Positions 7,916-16,615 of a DNA stretch of 64,000 nt are shown one piece after another. The DNA is from Actinomadura sp. NBRC 104425. GTDB lineage: Bacteria; Actinomycetota; Actinomycetes; Streptosporangiales; Streptosporangiaceae. The position numbers and the translations under genes were made by a program. The notes under the pieces were generated by a model, which did no database searches, was not told the DNA's origin, and worked only from the letters and a program-made list of their open reading frames with translations. The DNA is taken from positions 1-64,000 of the forward strand of contig NZ_BSTN01000024.1 of NCBI RefSeq assembly GCF_030269545.1. The letters are read 5' to 3'. Every line of letters starts with the position of its first letter. Positions within the stretch are counted from its first letter, which is position 1.

Positions 7916-7939
7916 CTGGACCCCGTCGCGCAGGTCTGA
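7334..7939 (+). CDS. cvnD: Small GTPase-like ATP/GTP-binding protein, conservon CvnD (copy 1)
   Basis: The protein (201 aa) is the Ras/MglA-like GTPase of the conservon. The P-loop GGFGVGKTT is at residues 25-33, a T-rich switch at 66-70, and the G3 motif GTPGQERF at 90-97. There is no canonical NKxD; VNCFEG stands near that position, as in this family. It overlaps cvnC by 20 bp, so the two are translationally coupled. Sequence identity to copy 2 stops at 7915, and only the last seven or so residues differ (LDPVAQV here). It probably cycles with the roadblock protein at the membrane. Its output, by context, may concern the terpenoid genes. Confidence 0.92.
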   Translation: MVSGPSKRTPNARKLPTAVKIVIAGGFGVGKTTMVGTVSETQPLRTEELLTDRSIGIDDVSGVERKTTTTVAMDFGRITMRDEYVLYLFGTPGQERFWFMWDEVALGALGAVVLADTRRLKDCFPSVDYFERRGTPFVVAVNCFEGARQYELGEIETALNLGPNVPVMLCDARKLDSCKNVLINLVMHAMKVRGLDPVAQV

Positions 7940-7945
7940 TCCAGT

Positions 7946-7975
7946 GGCTGCCGAAGTCGGCCGGCTTCGGCAGCC
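7946..7975 (+). terminator. Hairpin after conservon 1
   Basis: A perfect 11-bp stem, GGCTGCCGAAG (7946-7956) and CTTCGGCAGCC (7965-7975), has an 8-nt loop and begins 7 bp after the cvnD stop. There is no T-tract, as is common for terminators in high-GC actinomycetes. It lies outside the long repeat. Confidence 0.6.
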
Positions 7976-9517
7976 GCTCGCCTTCCACCGGCCGACCGGC
8001 AACCCGGTTTCGAGTTGCAGCTGCTGGGGCGGTCGGCCCGTTCCACCCGGGGCATTCTGCGGCCATGCAGGCCACTGGGTGCCCTGCGGGTGGTTACAGC
8101 CGCACGGCGTGCCGGAGCCTGCCACGGTTGCCCATGTGACGCCGCCCGCGCGAGACACGGCGGCGTGACCGGCGCATCGCGTGGTGCAGCGGGGACCTGG
8201 ACTTCGGACGTCCGCCCCTACGGCTCTTGAGCAGGCCGCTGCGGGAGCGGAAGAAGCGGGTCCGCGCCACGGGCGGGCGCGGGCTTGTGCTCGCGGCCGC
8301 CGGGCGTATCCCGATCGTGCCCGCCGTCGCCGGTGCACTCGGCGCGGTCGTCGCGCCGCGGACTCCACATCCCGTCCCTGTACCGGGCCCACGTCTTGCA
8401 CAGATCAAGGTGGTCGGGGATTCGCGCGGCGTATCGGGCAGCACCGCCGTGCGCACGCATGGCCGCGAGCCGGCAGGCCATGGGGATCGTCTCGGTCCGC
8501 CATCCCGGCCCTGCGATGGGCATGCACGTACCCGTCCCTCCCCTGCCGGTCGCCTTGACCGACACTGTTACGATCAACGGCGGACACTGTAATGCCATGC
8601 GCATGCGCGCGCGGCACGATCGTTGACGTCGGCCTGCACCCGGCCTCCGGGCCCGGTCAGCGTTTGACGCGGATGCCCGGGAGAGACCCCGCCCACGCCG
8701 ACCTGGTCCGCCATATTCGGCGGGGCGGGAGGACGGCTCCGTACGGGCGGTTCTCGGGCTGGGCGTCGGCCGCACCGGAAACAAGGTCGGTGATCAGTGC
8801 ATGGTGCGGGTCGGGCGTGGACCGGCCGGTACGGCGGGCATGAATCGTGATCTTGGCGGGGCCGGGGGCTGCGGTCGGCCCGTCACGCAGGACAGGCGCC
8901 CAACCGCCGGGATGGCTGGCCGACCGGTACCCCTGGGTACCTGTTGCGCGGATACCTGTCCATGCTCTGATCTTCGAGCCGTGGCACGACAACGTGCTGT
9001 CGCCGCGGGACGAGCGTCGGTCACGCCGGTGATGGGGCAGGATGCAGCATCCGGCTGGGGCGCGAGGGGGACGCCATGGCGGCGGTCCGCGGCTCCGTCT
9101 GCGCGTCCGCCCTCGACCACGTCAGCTCTCTGGTTTGCTGCGGTTTGTCGCTGAAGATCACGGGCATGATCATCGGGGCGACTGCCATCGTCAGCCCGCC
9201 GCGTCGGGCCCCCTGGCCCCGCTACCCCGGCGCGCGGGTTCACCTGGTGACTCATAACCGCCACCCGAATCGATCTTGTAAGAAGATTGCACCATATGTG
9301 ATACTTCGCTGCGGAGTGGTGCAAGGATCAGCGCGTTGTCTACTTTGTGGTGGAGTTCGCCAAGTGCAGACGAGAAATCGGTCACCCGCGCTACCTGCAG
9401 GCCGGACGTAATGGCATGAACCACGCCGCGCGACGGGGGACTCGCGAGACGCGAGGGGCGCACCTGTAAGTCCCATAGCTCTGCCAGGCCAAGGCCGCGT
9501 CTTGGAAAGGGGCCGCG
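7976..9517. other. 1.5-kb stretch with no supportable gene
   Basis: Several frames stay open here because of the GC content, but none has a plausible start, codon pattern or recognisable protein motif. Their products are Arg/Pro/Gly-rich. The length is far above the spacing elsewhere in the window, so it may hold decayed genes from earlier rearrangement of the conservon region. The last 250 bp are less GC-rich and include the inverted repeat at 9287-9324 and presumably the P450 promoter. Confidence 0.5.
9287..9324. promoter_or_regulatory. Inverted repeat in the P450 upstream region (candidate operator)
   Basis: Perfect 8-bp arms TTGCACCA (9287-9294) and TGGTGCAA (9317-9324) have a 22-bp spacer. 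A possible promoter overlaps the left arm: TTGTAA at 9277-9282 and TGATAC 17 bp downstream. The site lies about 200 bp before the P450 start. It could be an operator or an RNA hairpin. No regulator can be named. Confidence 0.35.
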
Positions 9518-10909
9518 TTGTCGATCACCGCCGACCACACCCGCACTACCCACCAGCACGCGCGAGACCCGATCAGCATCCCGTTCCGGCGTATCACCCG
9601 CGGCCTGCGGAAGACCGGTGACCTGTACAACGCGTTGACCGACATCGTGCAGGAGCATCAGGGCGGCATCTGCCGGCTGAACATGCTGGCGTTCCGCCCG
9701 TACCTGGTCACCCGGCCGGAACACGTCGAGCACGTGCTGCACGGAGCCACGGCCGAGAACTACCCGCGCGAAGGCATGATGTGGAAGCCGATGCAGCGGC
9801 TGGTGGGAGAGCAGGGCATCGGCACGCACGGCCCGACGCACCGGGCGGCGCGCGCCGCCCTGCAGCCCGCGTTCACCGGACGCGCGTTCCGCAACGCGTT
9901 CGACGGGCTCGCCGCCGCCATCGACGAGGCGGTGGACGACCTGGTCCAGCGCAGCGCCGACGGGCGGCAGCTCGACTGCTACATAGAGATGACCGGCATC
10001 ATCCACCGGGCCGTCAACAACGTCTTTTTCGGCAGCAGGATCTCGCTTGAGGATTCCGCGGTGGTCGGCGAGGCCATCCGCGTCGCCGTGACCAGTTTCG
10101 CCGCCCGGCTCGCACTGCCGTGGGCGCCGAACTGGGTGCCGCTGCCGGGAGACAGGCGCTTCCGCCACGCGGTGGCCACCGTCGACAAACTGGTGCTGCC
10201 GCTGGTGCGGATGGCCCGGGAGGAGGGGGCCGACGCCCCCGGGATCGCCGGGATGCTCGCCCGCGCCGGCCGCACCGATCAGCAGATCCGCGACGACCTC
10301 GTCGCCACCTTCGTCGCGGGGTCGGAGAGCACGGCCGTGGCCCTCACCTGGCTGTGGCCCGTGCTGGAGCAGCACCCGGACGTGGCCGAGCGCATGTACG
10401 CCGAGGTCGACGCGGTGATCGCTTCCGGTTCGCCGAGCTGGGACCAGGTGCAGCGGCAGATGCCCTACACCAGGCAGGTGCTCAAGGAGCTGCTGCGGAT
10501 CTACTCGGTTGGCTGGATCATCCCGCGCAAGTCCCGAGACGACGACGTGATCGACGGTGTGCGGATCAAGGGCGGCTCGTACATCATCATCAGCCCGTAT
10601 CTCACCCACCGGGTGCCGGACGTGTGGCCCGATCCCCTCCGCTTCGATCCCGACCGCCATGACCCGGCCCTGTCCGCCGACCGGCACCGGCTCGCCTACC
10701 TGGCGTTCGGGTACGGCGAGCACAGCTGCGTCGGCCAGCCGTTCTTCTTCCTCGAAGCCCTGCTGATCCTGACGGCCCTGCTGCGCCGCTGCCGTCCCGT
10801 CGTGCAGCGGGGCACGACCGAGCTCAAACCGCGGGTGTCGCTGGCGCTGATCCCCAACCAGCCAGTCCAGATCGTTCTGGAGCCCCGGGCGCGGGCCGCG
10901 CAGCACTAG
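9518..10909 (+). CDS. Cytochrome P450 in the terpenoid region
   Basis: The protein (463 aa) is a soluble heme monooxygenase that needs ferredoxin and a reductase, neither of which is encoded nearby. The heme-binding loop is FGYGEHSCVG with ligand Cys404. The ExxR motif is E324-L-L-R327. The I-helix motif is AGSEST (267-272), with Ser in place of the first Thr of the common AGxxTT. A TTG start at 9518 follows GAAAGGGG. The class I terpene synthase begins 163 bp downstream and a CvnA kinase follows, so oxidation of a terpene skeleton is the likely role. P450 genes (cvnE) are also known members of some Streptomyces conservons. The substrate is unknown. Confidence 0.9.
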   Translation: MSITADHTRTTHQHARDPISIPFRRITRGLRKTGDLYNALTDIVQEHQGGICRLNMLAFRPYLVTRPEHVEHVLHGATAENYPREGMMWKPMQRLVGEQGIGTHGPTHRAARAALQPAFTGRAFRNAFDGLAAAIDEAVDDLVQRSADGRQLDCYIEMTGIIHRAVNNVFFGSRISLEDSAVVGEAIRVAVTSFAARLALPWAPNWVPLPGDRRFRHAVATVDKLVLPLVRMAREEGADAPGIAGMLARAGRTDQQIRDDLVATFVAGSESTAVALTWLWPVLEQHPDVAERMYAEVDAVIASGSPSWDQVQRQMPYTRQVLKELLRIYSVGWIIPRKSRDDDVIDGVRIKGGSYIIISPYLTHRVPDVWPDPLRFDPDRHDPALSADRHRLAYLAFGYGEHSCVGQPFFFLEALLILTALLRRCRPVVQRGTTELKPRVSLALIPNQPVQIVLEPRARAAQH

Positions 10910-11072
10910 ACTGCCGCAGCCGTTTCATGATCGGCGCGGGGCGGGCACCGCTCCGCGCCGCGCGGGTCGTCCGGCAGGCGACGCCCGCCGACGCCGCAGG
11001 GCGCGTCCTCGCCGGGCACTGCCGCCGGCGGCTCGGCGACCGACAGGTGCCGAACACAACAAGGAGTAGGGC

Positions 11073-11960
11073 GTGGAAGAGACCGCCGCAGACCACCGCT
11101 CCGCCCAAGGGACGGTGGGGCGCGACCTGCTGGACTGCCAGGCAGATCTGGACCAGGCCAGGGAGCGGTACCGCGATCTGTTCCCCTCTCCTCCGTTCAG
11201 CCGGAAGGTCACCTTCGGTGTGGCCGCGGCGGTCACCGCGCAGGCCCCCGGCTGCACCACCGAGCAGCTGCGGCCGAGCGCGCGCACCAGCCTGTGGATC
11301 TTCGGGCTGGACTACATCGTCGACACCCTGGCGACCGAGGCCGACCAGGTGCACGACGCCGTACAGCGATGCCGGAGCGTCGCCGACGGCGGCCGTCCCG
11401 CGCCCGGCGACACGCTCGCGGAGTTCCTGGCCGACCTGCGCGACGAGCTGGCCGCCGCGCCGGCCTACGGCATGCTGCAGCCGCGCTGGCGCAAAGCGCT
11501 GGACCGCATGCTGACCGCCATGGTCCGCGAATGGCACTGGAAGACCTCCGAGCGGCCCACCCTCGACCAGTACCTGGACAACGCCGACAACTTCGGTTCC
11601 ACCTGGGTCAACATCACCCACTGGATCGCCACCTGCGACGAGCGGATCCTCGCCTGCCTCGACGAGCTGGAGGAGGCCAGCCAGCGGGTCCAGCAGGTGC
11701 TGCGGCTGTACAACGACCTGGCCACCCAGGAGCGGGACCGCACCTGGGGCGAGAACGGCGACCTGAACGCGCTGGCCCTGGTCGACGGCGACGAAGGCGC
11801 CGTCCAGCGCACGATCGACGACCTGCTGGCCGACTGCCGCCGGCTGCTGGAGCCGCTGCGCGACCGCTGCCCGCACGCAGCCGCCTACCTGCACCGGCAG
11901 ATCGAGTTCAGCCGGAACTTCTACGTCCGCCGCCGCGACGACTACTGGGACCGGATGTAG
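11073..11960 (+). CDS. Class I terpene synthase
   Basis: The protein (295 aa) belongs to the all-helical bacterial class I terpene synthase fold, which ionises a prenyl diphosphate using three Mg ions. The first metal motif appears as D80-YIV-D84 after WIFGL. The NSE motif is N214-D-L-A-T218-Q-E-R-D222, where position +8 is Asp instead of the usual Glu. RQIEFSRNFY near the C-terminus fits the terminal helix with the diphosphate-sensing Arg/Tyr region. GTG 11073 follows AAGGAG (11061-11066). It lies between the P450 and the sensor kinase. With the class II cyclase at 3507 it could complete a labdane- or halimane-type diterpene pathway. The product is not predictable. Confidence 0.85.
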   Translation: MEETAADHRSAQGTVGRDLLDCQADLDQARERYRDLFPSPPFSRKVTFGVAAAVTAQAPGCTTEQLRPSARTSLWIFGLDYIVDTLATEADQVHDAVQRCRSVADGGRPAPGDTLAEFLADLRDELAAAPAYGMLQPRWRKALDRMLTAMVREWHWKTSERPTLDQYLDNADNFGSTWVNITHWIATCDERILACLDELEEASQRVQQVLRLYNDLATQERDRTWGENGDLNALALVDGDEGAVQRTIDDLLADCRRLLEPLRDRCPHAAAYLHRQIEFSRNFYVRRRDDYWDRM

Positions 11961-12132
11961 TGCTCCCCCGCGCGCGGCGCGAGCGTGCCATACCTGTGGG
12001 AGACATTCGACATTCGCTGCGTTATCGACGTTGCTAGTGTTCTCACGAGTCATGTGGGACTGCTGAGGCCGCAGCCTCCGGGCATCCCCACAGCTCTCCT
12101 CCCTATGGCACGTGTTGATACGAGGACTGCTG

Positions 12133-14562
12133 ATGCGTTCGCGCCTGCGCAAGGACGGCCGTACCCCCAAGGCTCGTCTGCGGCCGAAGATCACCGTCAT
12201 GTTGATCGCGCTGTTCGCGCTGTGGATTTTCGCCGCCTGGGTCACCTGGAACGACGCCGGCAACCTGTGGACCGTCCAATCCCGTGACAACACCGCGGGA
12301 CGCCCCACCAAGACGTTGATCAACGTGCTGCAGGTGGAACGGCGCGCGACGCTGGTGCAGATCGCCCAGTCGGCGACCCGCTCGGGCGGCGCCAAGGCCC
12401 AGGTGCGGCGCGACATCCGCGTGCAGACCGACCGCTACGTGGAGCAGTGGCGGAAGAAGGCCTTCAAGGCCGACCAGGAGATCATGCCGTATGTGAAGGA
12501 GACGGACCGGCGGTTGCGGAGGCTGGCCGGCGTCCGCGACGGTGCCGACGCCGGTGCCGTCTCGGCGGCCAGTGCGGCGCAGGTGTACAACGACGCCATC
12601 GACGCGGCCTTCCGGATCAGCCGTGCCACCGCGGGACTGGACGACCCCGAGCTCGCCGCGGACGGCCGCGCGCTCATCGAGCTGACCCGTGCCCGGGAGA
12701 TGCTGGCCCGCGAGGACGCCACGGTGGCCGAGGTGCTGACGAAGGGACGGCTCGCCGCCGGCGACTACCAGCGGGTCATCGAGGCCATCAGCGCGCAGCG
12801 GCAGGTCACCAGCGACGCCGCCGCGTCCTTGTCGACCGACGCGCGGGACAGGTACGAACGCCTCAGCCAGACCCCCGCGTACGCCCAGATGGAAAGGCTG
12901 CAGAACCGGCTGCGCCAGGAGCAGCGCCCCAACGCCCGGGTCGTCGTGCGCCCCGCGGAGTGGCAGCAGGCCACCGAGCAGGTGTTGCAGCAGTGGGACG
13001 AGACGATCGACGCCGGCGGTGACCGGCTGGTCGAGCGGTCCTTCCCCATGGCCGCCGGCGTCATCGGGCGTCTGACCGTCGCCGGCGGGCTCGGTCTGGT
13101 GGCGGTCATCGCGTCGGCGTGGCTTGCGTTCACCGCGCTGCGCAACCTCGCCCGCGGCCTCAGCGAGCTGCGTTCGGCCGCCGAGGATCTGACCCGCAAG
13201 CTGCCGCATGTGGTGGAGCGGCTGCGCAGCGGGGAGAGGGTGGACGTCGACGCCGAGGTTCCGCCGCTGAAGGGCGGCGGGGACGACATCGACCGGGTCG
13301 CCAAGGCGTTCAACGAACTGGCGCGGGACGTCGTCTCCTCGACGGTGCGTGAGATCGACATCCACAACCGCCACAAGGAGGCGCTGCAGGAGGTCGCGCA
13401 GCGGCCCCAGGCGCTGGTCCGGCAGGCGCTCAGCACGCTCGACGAGCTCGAGCGGCGTCCGGACCTGGGCACCGAGGAACTGCGCCGCCTCTTCGTCGTC
13501 GACAACAAGCTGGTGCTGATCGGCCGGTTTTTGGCGAACCTGCAGTTGCTGTCCGGCGGCAGGCAGATCCGCGGTCTGATCCGGCCGCGCAGCCTCTACG
13601 ACCTGATCCGCGCCGCGATCGGCGAGGTGGAGGACTACGACCGCGTTGTCAGCGAGCCCGTCGCCAAGGACTACTGGGTGATCGGGCCCGCCGTGGACGA
13701 TCTGGTCCGCGTGCTGGCCGAGCTGATCGAGAACGGGCTGAAGTACTCCCCGTCGCAGAGCCCGGTGCAGATCTCCGTCACCTACCCCGCCAGCGGTGTG
13801 GCCATCGAGATCGTCGACCACGGTCTGGGGCTCACGCCGGAGAAGCTGGAGGAGTACAACCACCTGCTGGCGAACCCGCCCGCCGAGCTGGACCCCAAGC
13901 ACATGGGTCTGTACGTGGTCGCCCAGTGCGCCAAGGCGCGCGGCATCCAGGTCACTCTCATGAGCGGCCCGTACGGGGGCGTTCAGGCGGTCGTCCTGCT
14001 GCCGCAGGACCTTCTGACGACCCCTCCGGCCCCGGCCCCCAAGCCCGCGAAGCCTCCTGTCGCCGGCTCGGTTTCGGGTGGCCACGCCGCCGTCTCCAAC
14101 GGCGGCCGCCCGCAGGGCAGCGCCCCGTCCACCGCGCCCCAGCCGACGTTGAGCCTGGTCCGCTCCGCCCAGCCCAACGGCTCCCGCGACGCCGAGGGGT
14201 TGCAGACCCCGGCCACCGGCAATCGGATCCCGCAACGCGCCGAAGCGGAGGACCAGCGCCGTCCCGCCGACAACGGCACCGCAGGCCGGACGGACGAGGG
14301 GGCAAAGTCCCTCACCGAGAACGGGCTGCCGATCCGCAGACCGCAGGAGAGCCTCGCCGAACCGCTGCGCGAGCCGACTTCCGCCGACGCCGGTCACGTC
14401 GCCGAGGACGCGCCGAACCCCGAGGAGGTCCGCCGCCGCCTCAGCAACTACCAGAGGCTCACCCGCCAAGGCCGCGCCGACGCCCAGCGCACGCAGGCCG
14501 CCGACGCGGCAGATGCGCCGGCGCCCGCAGAGACGACCGACAGGGCCCCGGACGGGCAGTGA
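12133..14562 (+). CDS. cvnA: Conservon CvnA: membrane sensor histidine-kinase-like protein
   Basis: The protein (809 aa) starts at ATG 12133, preceded by CGAGGA. TM1 is at about 20-40, then an extracellular helical sensor region (about 45-305) of the nitrate/nitrite-sensing type, TM2 at about 306-333 and a HAMP-like segment. A dimerisation helix pair follows (HNRHKEALQEVAQ and LSTLDELERR). The HATPase domain has N-box ELIENGLKYSP (Asn534) and G-box DHGLGLTPEKLEEY. A disordered Pro/Ala tail ends NPEEVRRRLSNYQ. Relatives carry LDHLATR in the helix after the dimer motif, with the presumed acceptor His. Here it is VDNKLVL (Asn458), so ordinary autophosphorylation is doubtful. It is the first conservon gene of module 2. 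Confidence 0.88.
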   Translation: MRSRLRKDGRTPKARLRPKITVMLIALFALWIFAAWVTWNDAGNLWTVQSRDNTAGRPTKTLINVLQVERRATLVQIAQSATRSGGAKAQVRRDIRVQTDRYVEQWRKKAFKADQEIMPYVKETDRRLRRLAGVRDGADAGAVSAASAAQVYNDAIDAAFRISRATAGLDDPELAADGRALIELTRAREMLAREDATVAEVLTKGRLAAGDYQRVIEAISAQRQVTSDAAASLSTDARDRYERLSQTPAYAQMERLQNRLRQEQRPNARVVVRPAEWQQATEQVLQQWDETIDAGGDRLVERSFPMAAGVIGRLTVAGGLGLVAVIASAWLAFTALRNLARGLSELRSAAEDLTRKLPHVVERLRSGERVDVDAEVPPLKGGGDDIDRVAKAFNELARDVVSSTVREIDIHNRHKEALQEVAQRPQALVRQALSTLDELERRPDLGTEELRRLFVVDNKLVLIGRFLANLQLLSGGRQIRGLIRPRSLYDLIRAAIGEVEDYDRVVSEPVAKDYWVIGPAVDDLVRVLAELIENGLKYSPSQSPVQISVTYPASGVAIEIVDHGLGLTPEKLEEYNHLLANPPAELDPKHMGLYVVAQCAKARGIQVTLMSGPYGGVQAVVLLPQDLLTTPPAPAPKPAKPPVAGSVSGGHAAVSNGGRPQGSAPSTAPQPTLSLVRSAQPNGSRDAEGLQTPATGNRIPQRAEAEDQRRPADNGTAGRTDEGAKSLTENGLPIRRPQESLAEPLREPTSADAGHVAEDAPNPEEVRRRLSNYQRLTRQGRADAQRTQAADAADAPAPAETTDRAPDGQ

Positions 14563-14572
14563 CACGGCGAGG

Positions 14573-15109
14573 ATGATGAACGAGCATTCGCAGCATCCCG
14601 AGCACCGCATGATCACGGATGCGGCGCGATCTCACGTCACCCATTCCGGCGCTTCGCGGCACCTGCGGTACCGCGAGTTCCATCCGCTCAGCATGGTCGT
14701 CGCCACCGTGCCGATGCGCCTGCCGGAAAACGGCGGAACCAGTCCCGCCATGGGGGGCGCTCTGGCCGGCTTAGAGAGGCTCAGTCCCGAATATCTGCGC
14801 CTGCTGGGCTTGTGCCAGCTCCCCCGCAGTGTTCTGGAGATCGCCCATTACTGCGGCGCGGCGACGCACGACAACGTGATGATCCGCGTCCTGCTGGACG
14901 ACCTGCGCATCCCGGTCGGTGGCCGAGGCCTGCGTGAAGTGCTCAGCGACCTGCTCGACCAGGGCCTCATCCATGTCGAGCATCCCGATTTCGACGTCGA
15001 ACTGCACGACCCAAGGCTGTATCGCGATCTGGCATTCCACCTCAGGGCTCTGCGAACGACGGCGGGCGCGTCGAGGCACATGCCGTCCCGGGCGGCCTCT
15101 GGTCTGTGA
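14573..15109 (+). CDS. Extra DUF742-type protein between cvnA and cvnB
   Basis: The protein (about 178 aa; ATG 14573 or 14576) is a divergent relative of CvnC. REFHPLSMVVATVPM parallels the FDLITLVVAIGPL segment, LSPEYLRLLGLCQ parallels LTPEHLAILQLCQ, and SDLLDQGLI parallels GDLLDKGLI. It carries an insertion around VLLDDLRIPVGGRGLREVL. It is not the usual cvnC, which is still present downstream. It lies 10 bp after cvnA, so it is part of the operon. It could be a second adaptor giving this conservon a different specificity, or a copy left from conservon duplication. Module 1 has no counterpart. Confidence 0.75.
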   Translation: MMNEHSQHPEHRMITDAARSHVTHSGASRHLRYREFHPLSMVVATVPMRLPENGGTSPAMGGALAGLERLSPEYLRLLGLCQLPRSVLEIAHYCGAATHDNVMIRVLLDDLRIPVGGRGLREVLSDLLDQGLIHVEHPDFDVELHDPRLYRDLAFHLRALRTTAGASRHMPSRAASGL

Positions 15110-15184
15110 GGACCCGGGCACTCGCCGCGCGCAGGCGGCCCTCGGAGTGAAGTACCAGAGGCGCAGAAGGTGAGGACGACAGTG

Positions 15185-15604
15185 ATGCAGAAGTCTGGTT
15201 CGCCGGCCGATTTGGGCTGGTTGCTGGACGATCTGGTGAAGCGGGTGCCGCACACTCGGCATGCGGTCGTGCTGTCCGCCGACGGCCTGCTGATGGCGGC
15301 CTCGCAGGGCATGAGCCAGGACGACGGCGAGCACCTGGCCGCGATCGCCTCGGGCCTGCACAGCCTGGCCAACAGCGGTGCCGACCGCTTCGACTGCGGC
15401 CCGGTGCGGCAGAGCCTGATCGAGATGCAGTCGGCGCTGCTGCTGGTCACGGTGGCGGGCGACGGCGCCCGCCTGGCCGTGCTGGCCGATGAGGAGGCCG
15501 ACGCCGGGAGTATCGCCTACGAAATGGCGGCGCTCACCGCCAAGATGGGCCATCATCTGACGTCTCCGGCGCGGGTGCCGGGTGCCGAGGACCGGGCCGA
15601 GTGA
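15185..15604 (+). CDS. cvnB: Roadblock/LC7 domain protein, conservon CvnB (copy 2)
   Basis: The protein (139 aa) is a roadblock/LC7 protein matching copy 1. Its ends are nearly identical (DLGWLLDDLVKRVPH at the start, GHHLTSPARVPGAEDRAE at the end). About 20 substitutions concentrate in residues 55-120, for example AAIASGLHSLANSGADRF. ATG 15185 is preferred, with GAGGA upstream. A GTG at 15170 would add five residues. The substitutions may set which CvnA each roadblock protein pairs with, while the shared ends suit the identical GTPase. Confidence 0.9.
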   Translation: MQKSGSPADLGWLLDDLVKRVPHTRHAVVLSADGLLMAASQGMSQDDGEHLAAIASGLHSLANSGADRFDCGPVRQSLIEMQSALLLVTVAGDGARLAVLADEEADAGSIAYEMAALTAKMGHHLTSPARVPGAEDRAE

Positions 15605-16615
15605 TGATGCCTCCCGAGGACGACGCAATGCCGCCCGAGGCCACAGGCGAACACACGCCCGACCAGCAGTGGTCCGACGGGCAGTGGTCCGACGGGCAGT
15701 GGTCCGAGGACAGCACCGGCCCAATGGTCCGCCCGTACGTGATGACCAGCGGCCGACTCGAACCCACCCGCGGCCACTTCGACCTCATCACCCTGGTCGT
15801 CGCCATCGGCCCCCTCCCCGACGGCGAGGTCGGACTCACCCCCGAACACCTGGCCATCCTGCAGCTGTGCCAGGAGGTCATGTCGGTCGCCGAACTCACC
15901 GGCCACCTGAACCTCCCCGTCGCCACCGTGCGCGTCCTGCTGGGCGACCTGCTCGACAAAGGGCTGATCACCATGCAGGAACCACACCCCGAAGCGGACA
16001 TGCACGACATCAGGCTCTACAAGGCGGTGATCGATGGTCTCCGGGCCCTCTAAGCGCACGCCGAACGCCCGCAAACTCCCCACCGCGGTCAAAATCGTGA
16101 TCGCAGGCGGCTTCGGCGTCGGCAAGACCACCATGGTCGGCACGGTCTCGGAGACCCAACCCCTGCGCACCGAAGAACTCCTCACCGACCGCAGCATCGG
16201 CATCGACGACGTCTCCGGCGTCGAACGCAAGACCACCACCACCGTCGCCATGGACTTCGGCCGCATCACCATGCGCGACGAATACGTCCTCTACCTCTTC
16301 GGCACCCCCGGCCAAGAACGCTTCTGGTTCATGTGGGACGAAGTCGCCCTCGGCGCCCTGGGCGCCGTCGTGCTGGCCGACACCCGACGGCTCAAGGACT
16401 GCTTCCCCTCGGTCGACTACTTCGAACGCCGCGGCACCCCCTTCGTCGTCGCCGTCAACTGCTTCGAAGGCGCCCGCCAATACGAACTCGGCGAAATCGA
16501 AACCGCACTCAACCTCGGCCCCAACGTCCCCGTCATGCTCTGCGACGCCCGCAAACTCGACTCCTGCAAGAACGTCCTGATCAACCTGGTCATGCACGCC
16601 ATGAAAGTCCGCGGG
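15545..16615 (+). repeat. Long perfect direct repeat, copy B
   Basis: This is the second copy of the 1,071-bp identical block (see 6845-7915). Both copies have the same orientation, so recombination between them would delete or duplicate the 8.7 kb that includes the P450, the terpene synthase and cvnA. Confidence 0.95.
15604..16053 (+). CDS. cvnC: DUF742 protein, conservon CvnC (copy 2)
   Basis: The protein (149 aa) is identical at DNA level to cvnC copy 1 (6904-7353), including the 12-bp tandem repeat behind QWSDGQWSDGQWSE. It overlaps the cvnB stop and the cvnD start as in copy 1. Such perfect identity, including third codon positions, indicates very recent duplication or gene conversion. 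With two identical copies, specificity of the two modules cannot reside in this protein. Confidence 0.92.
   Translation: MMPPEDDAMPPEATGEHTPDQQWSDGQWSDGQWSEDSTGPMVRPYVMTSGRLEPTRGHFDLITLVVAIGPLPDGEVGLTPEHLAILQLCQEVMSVAELTGHLNLPVATVRVLLGDLLDKGLITMQEPHPEADMHDIRLYKAVIDGLRAL

Noticed and set aside
8218..9324. Minus-strand frames of 188 and 176 aa between the conservons
   Set aside because: There are no recognisable motifs, poor starts and Arg/Pro-rich composition. I could not support them as genes.
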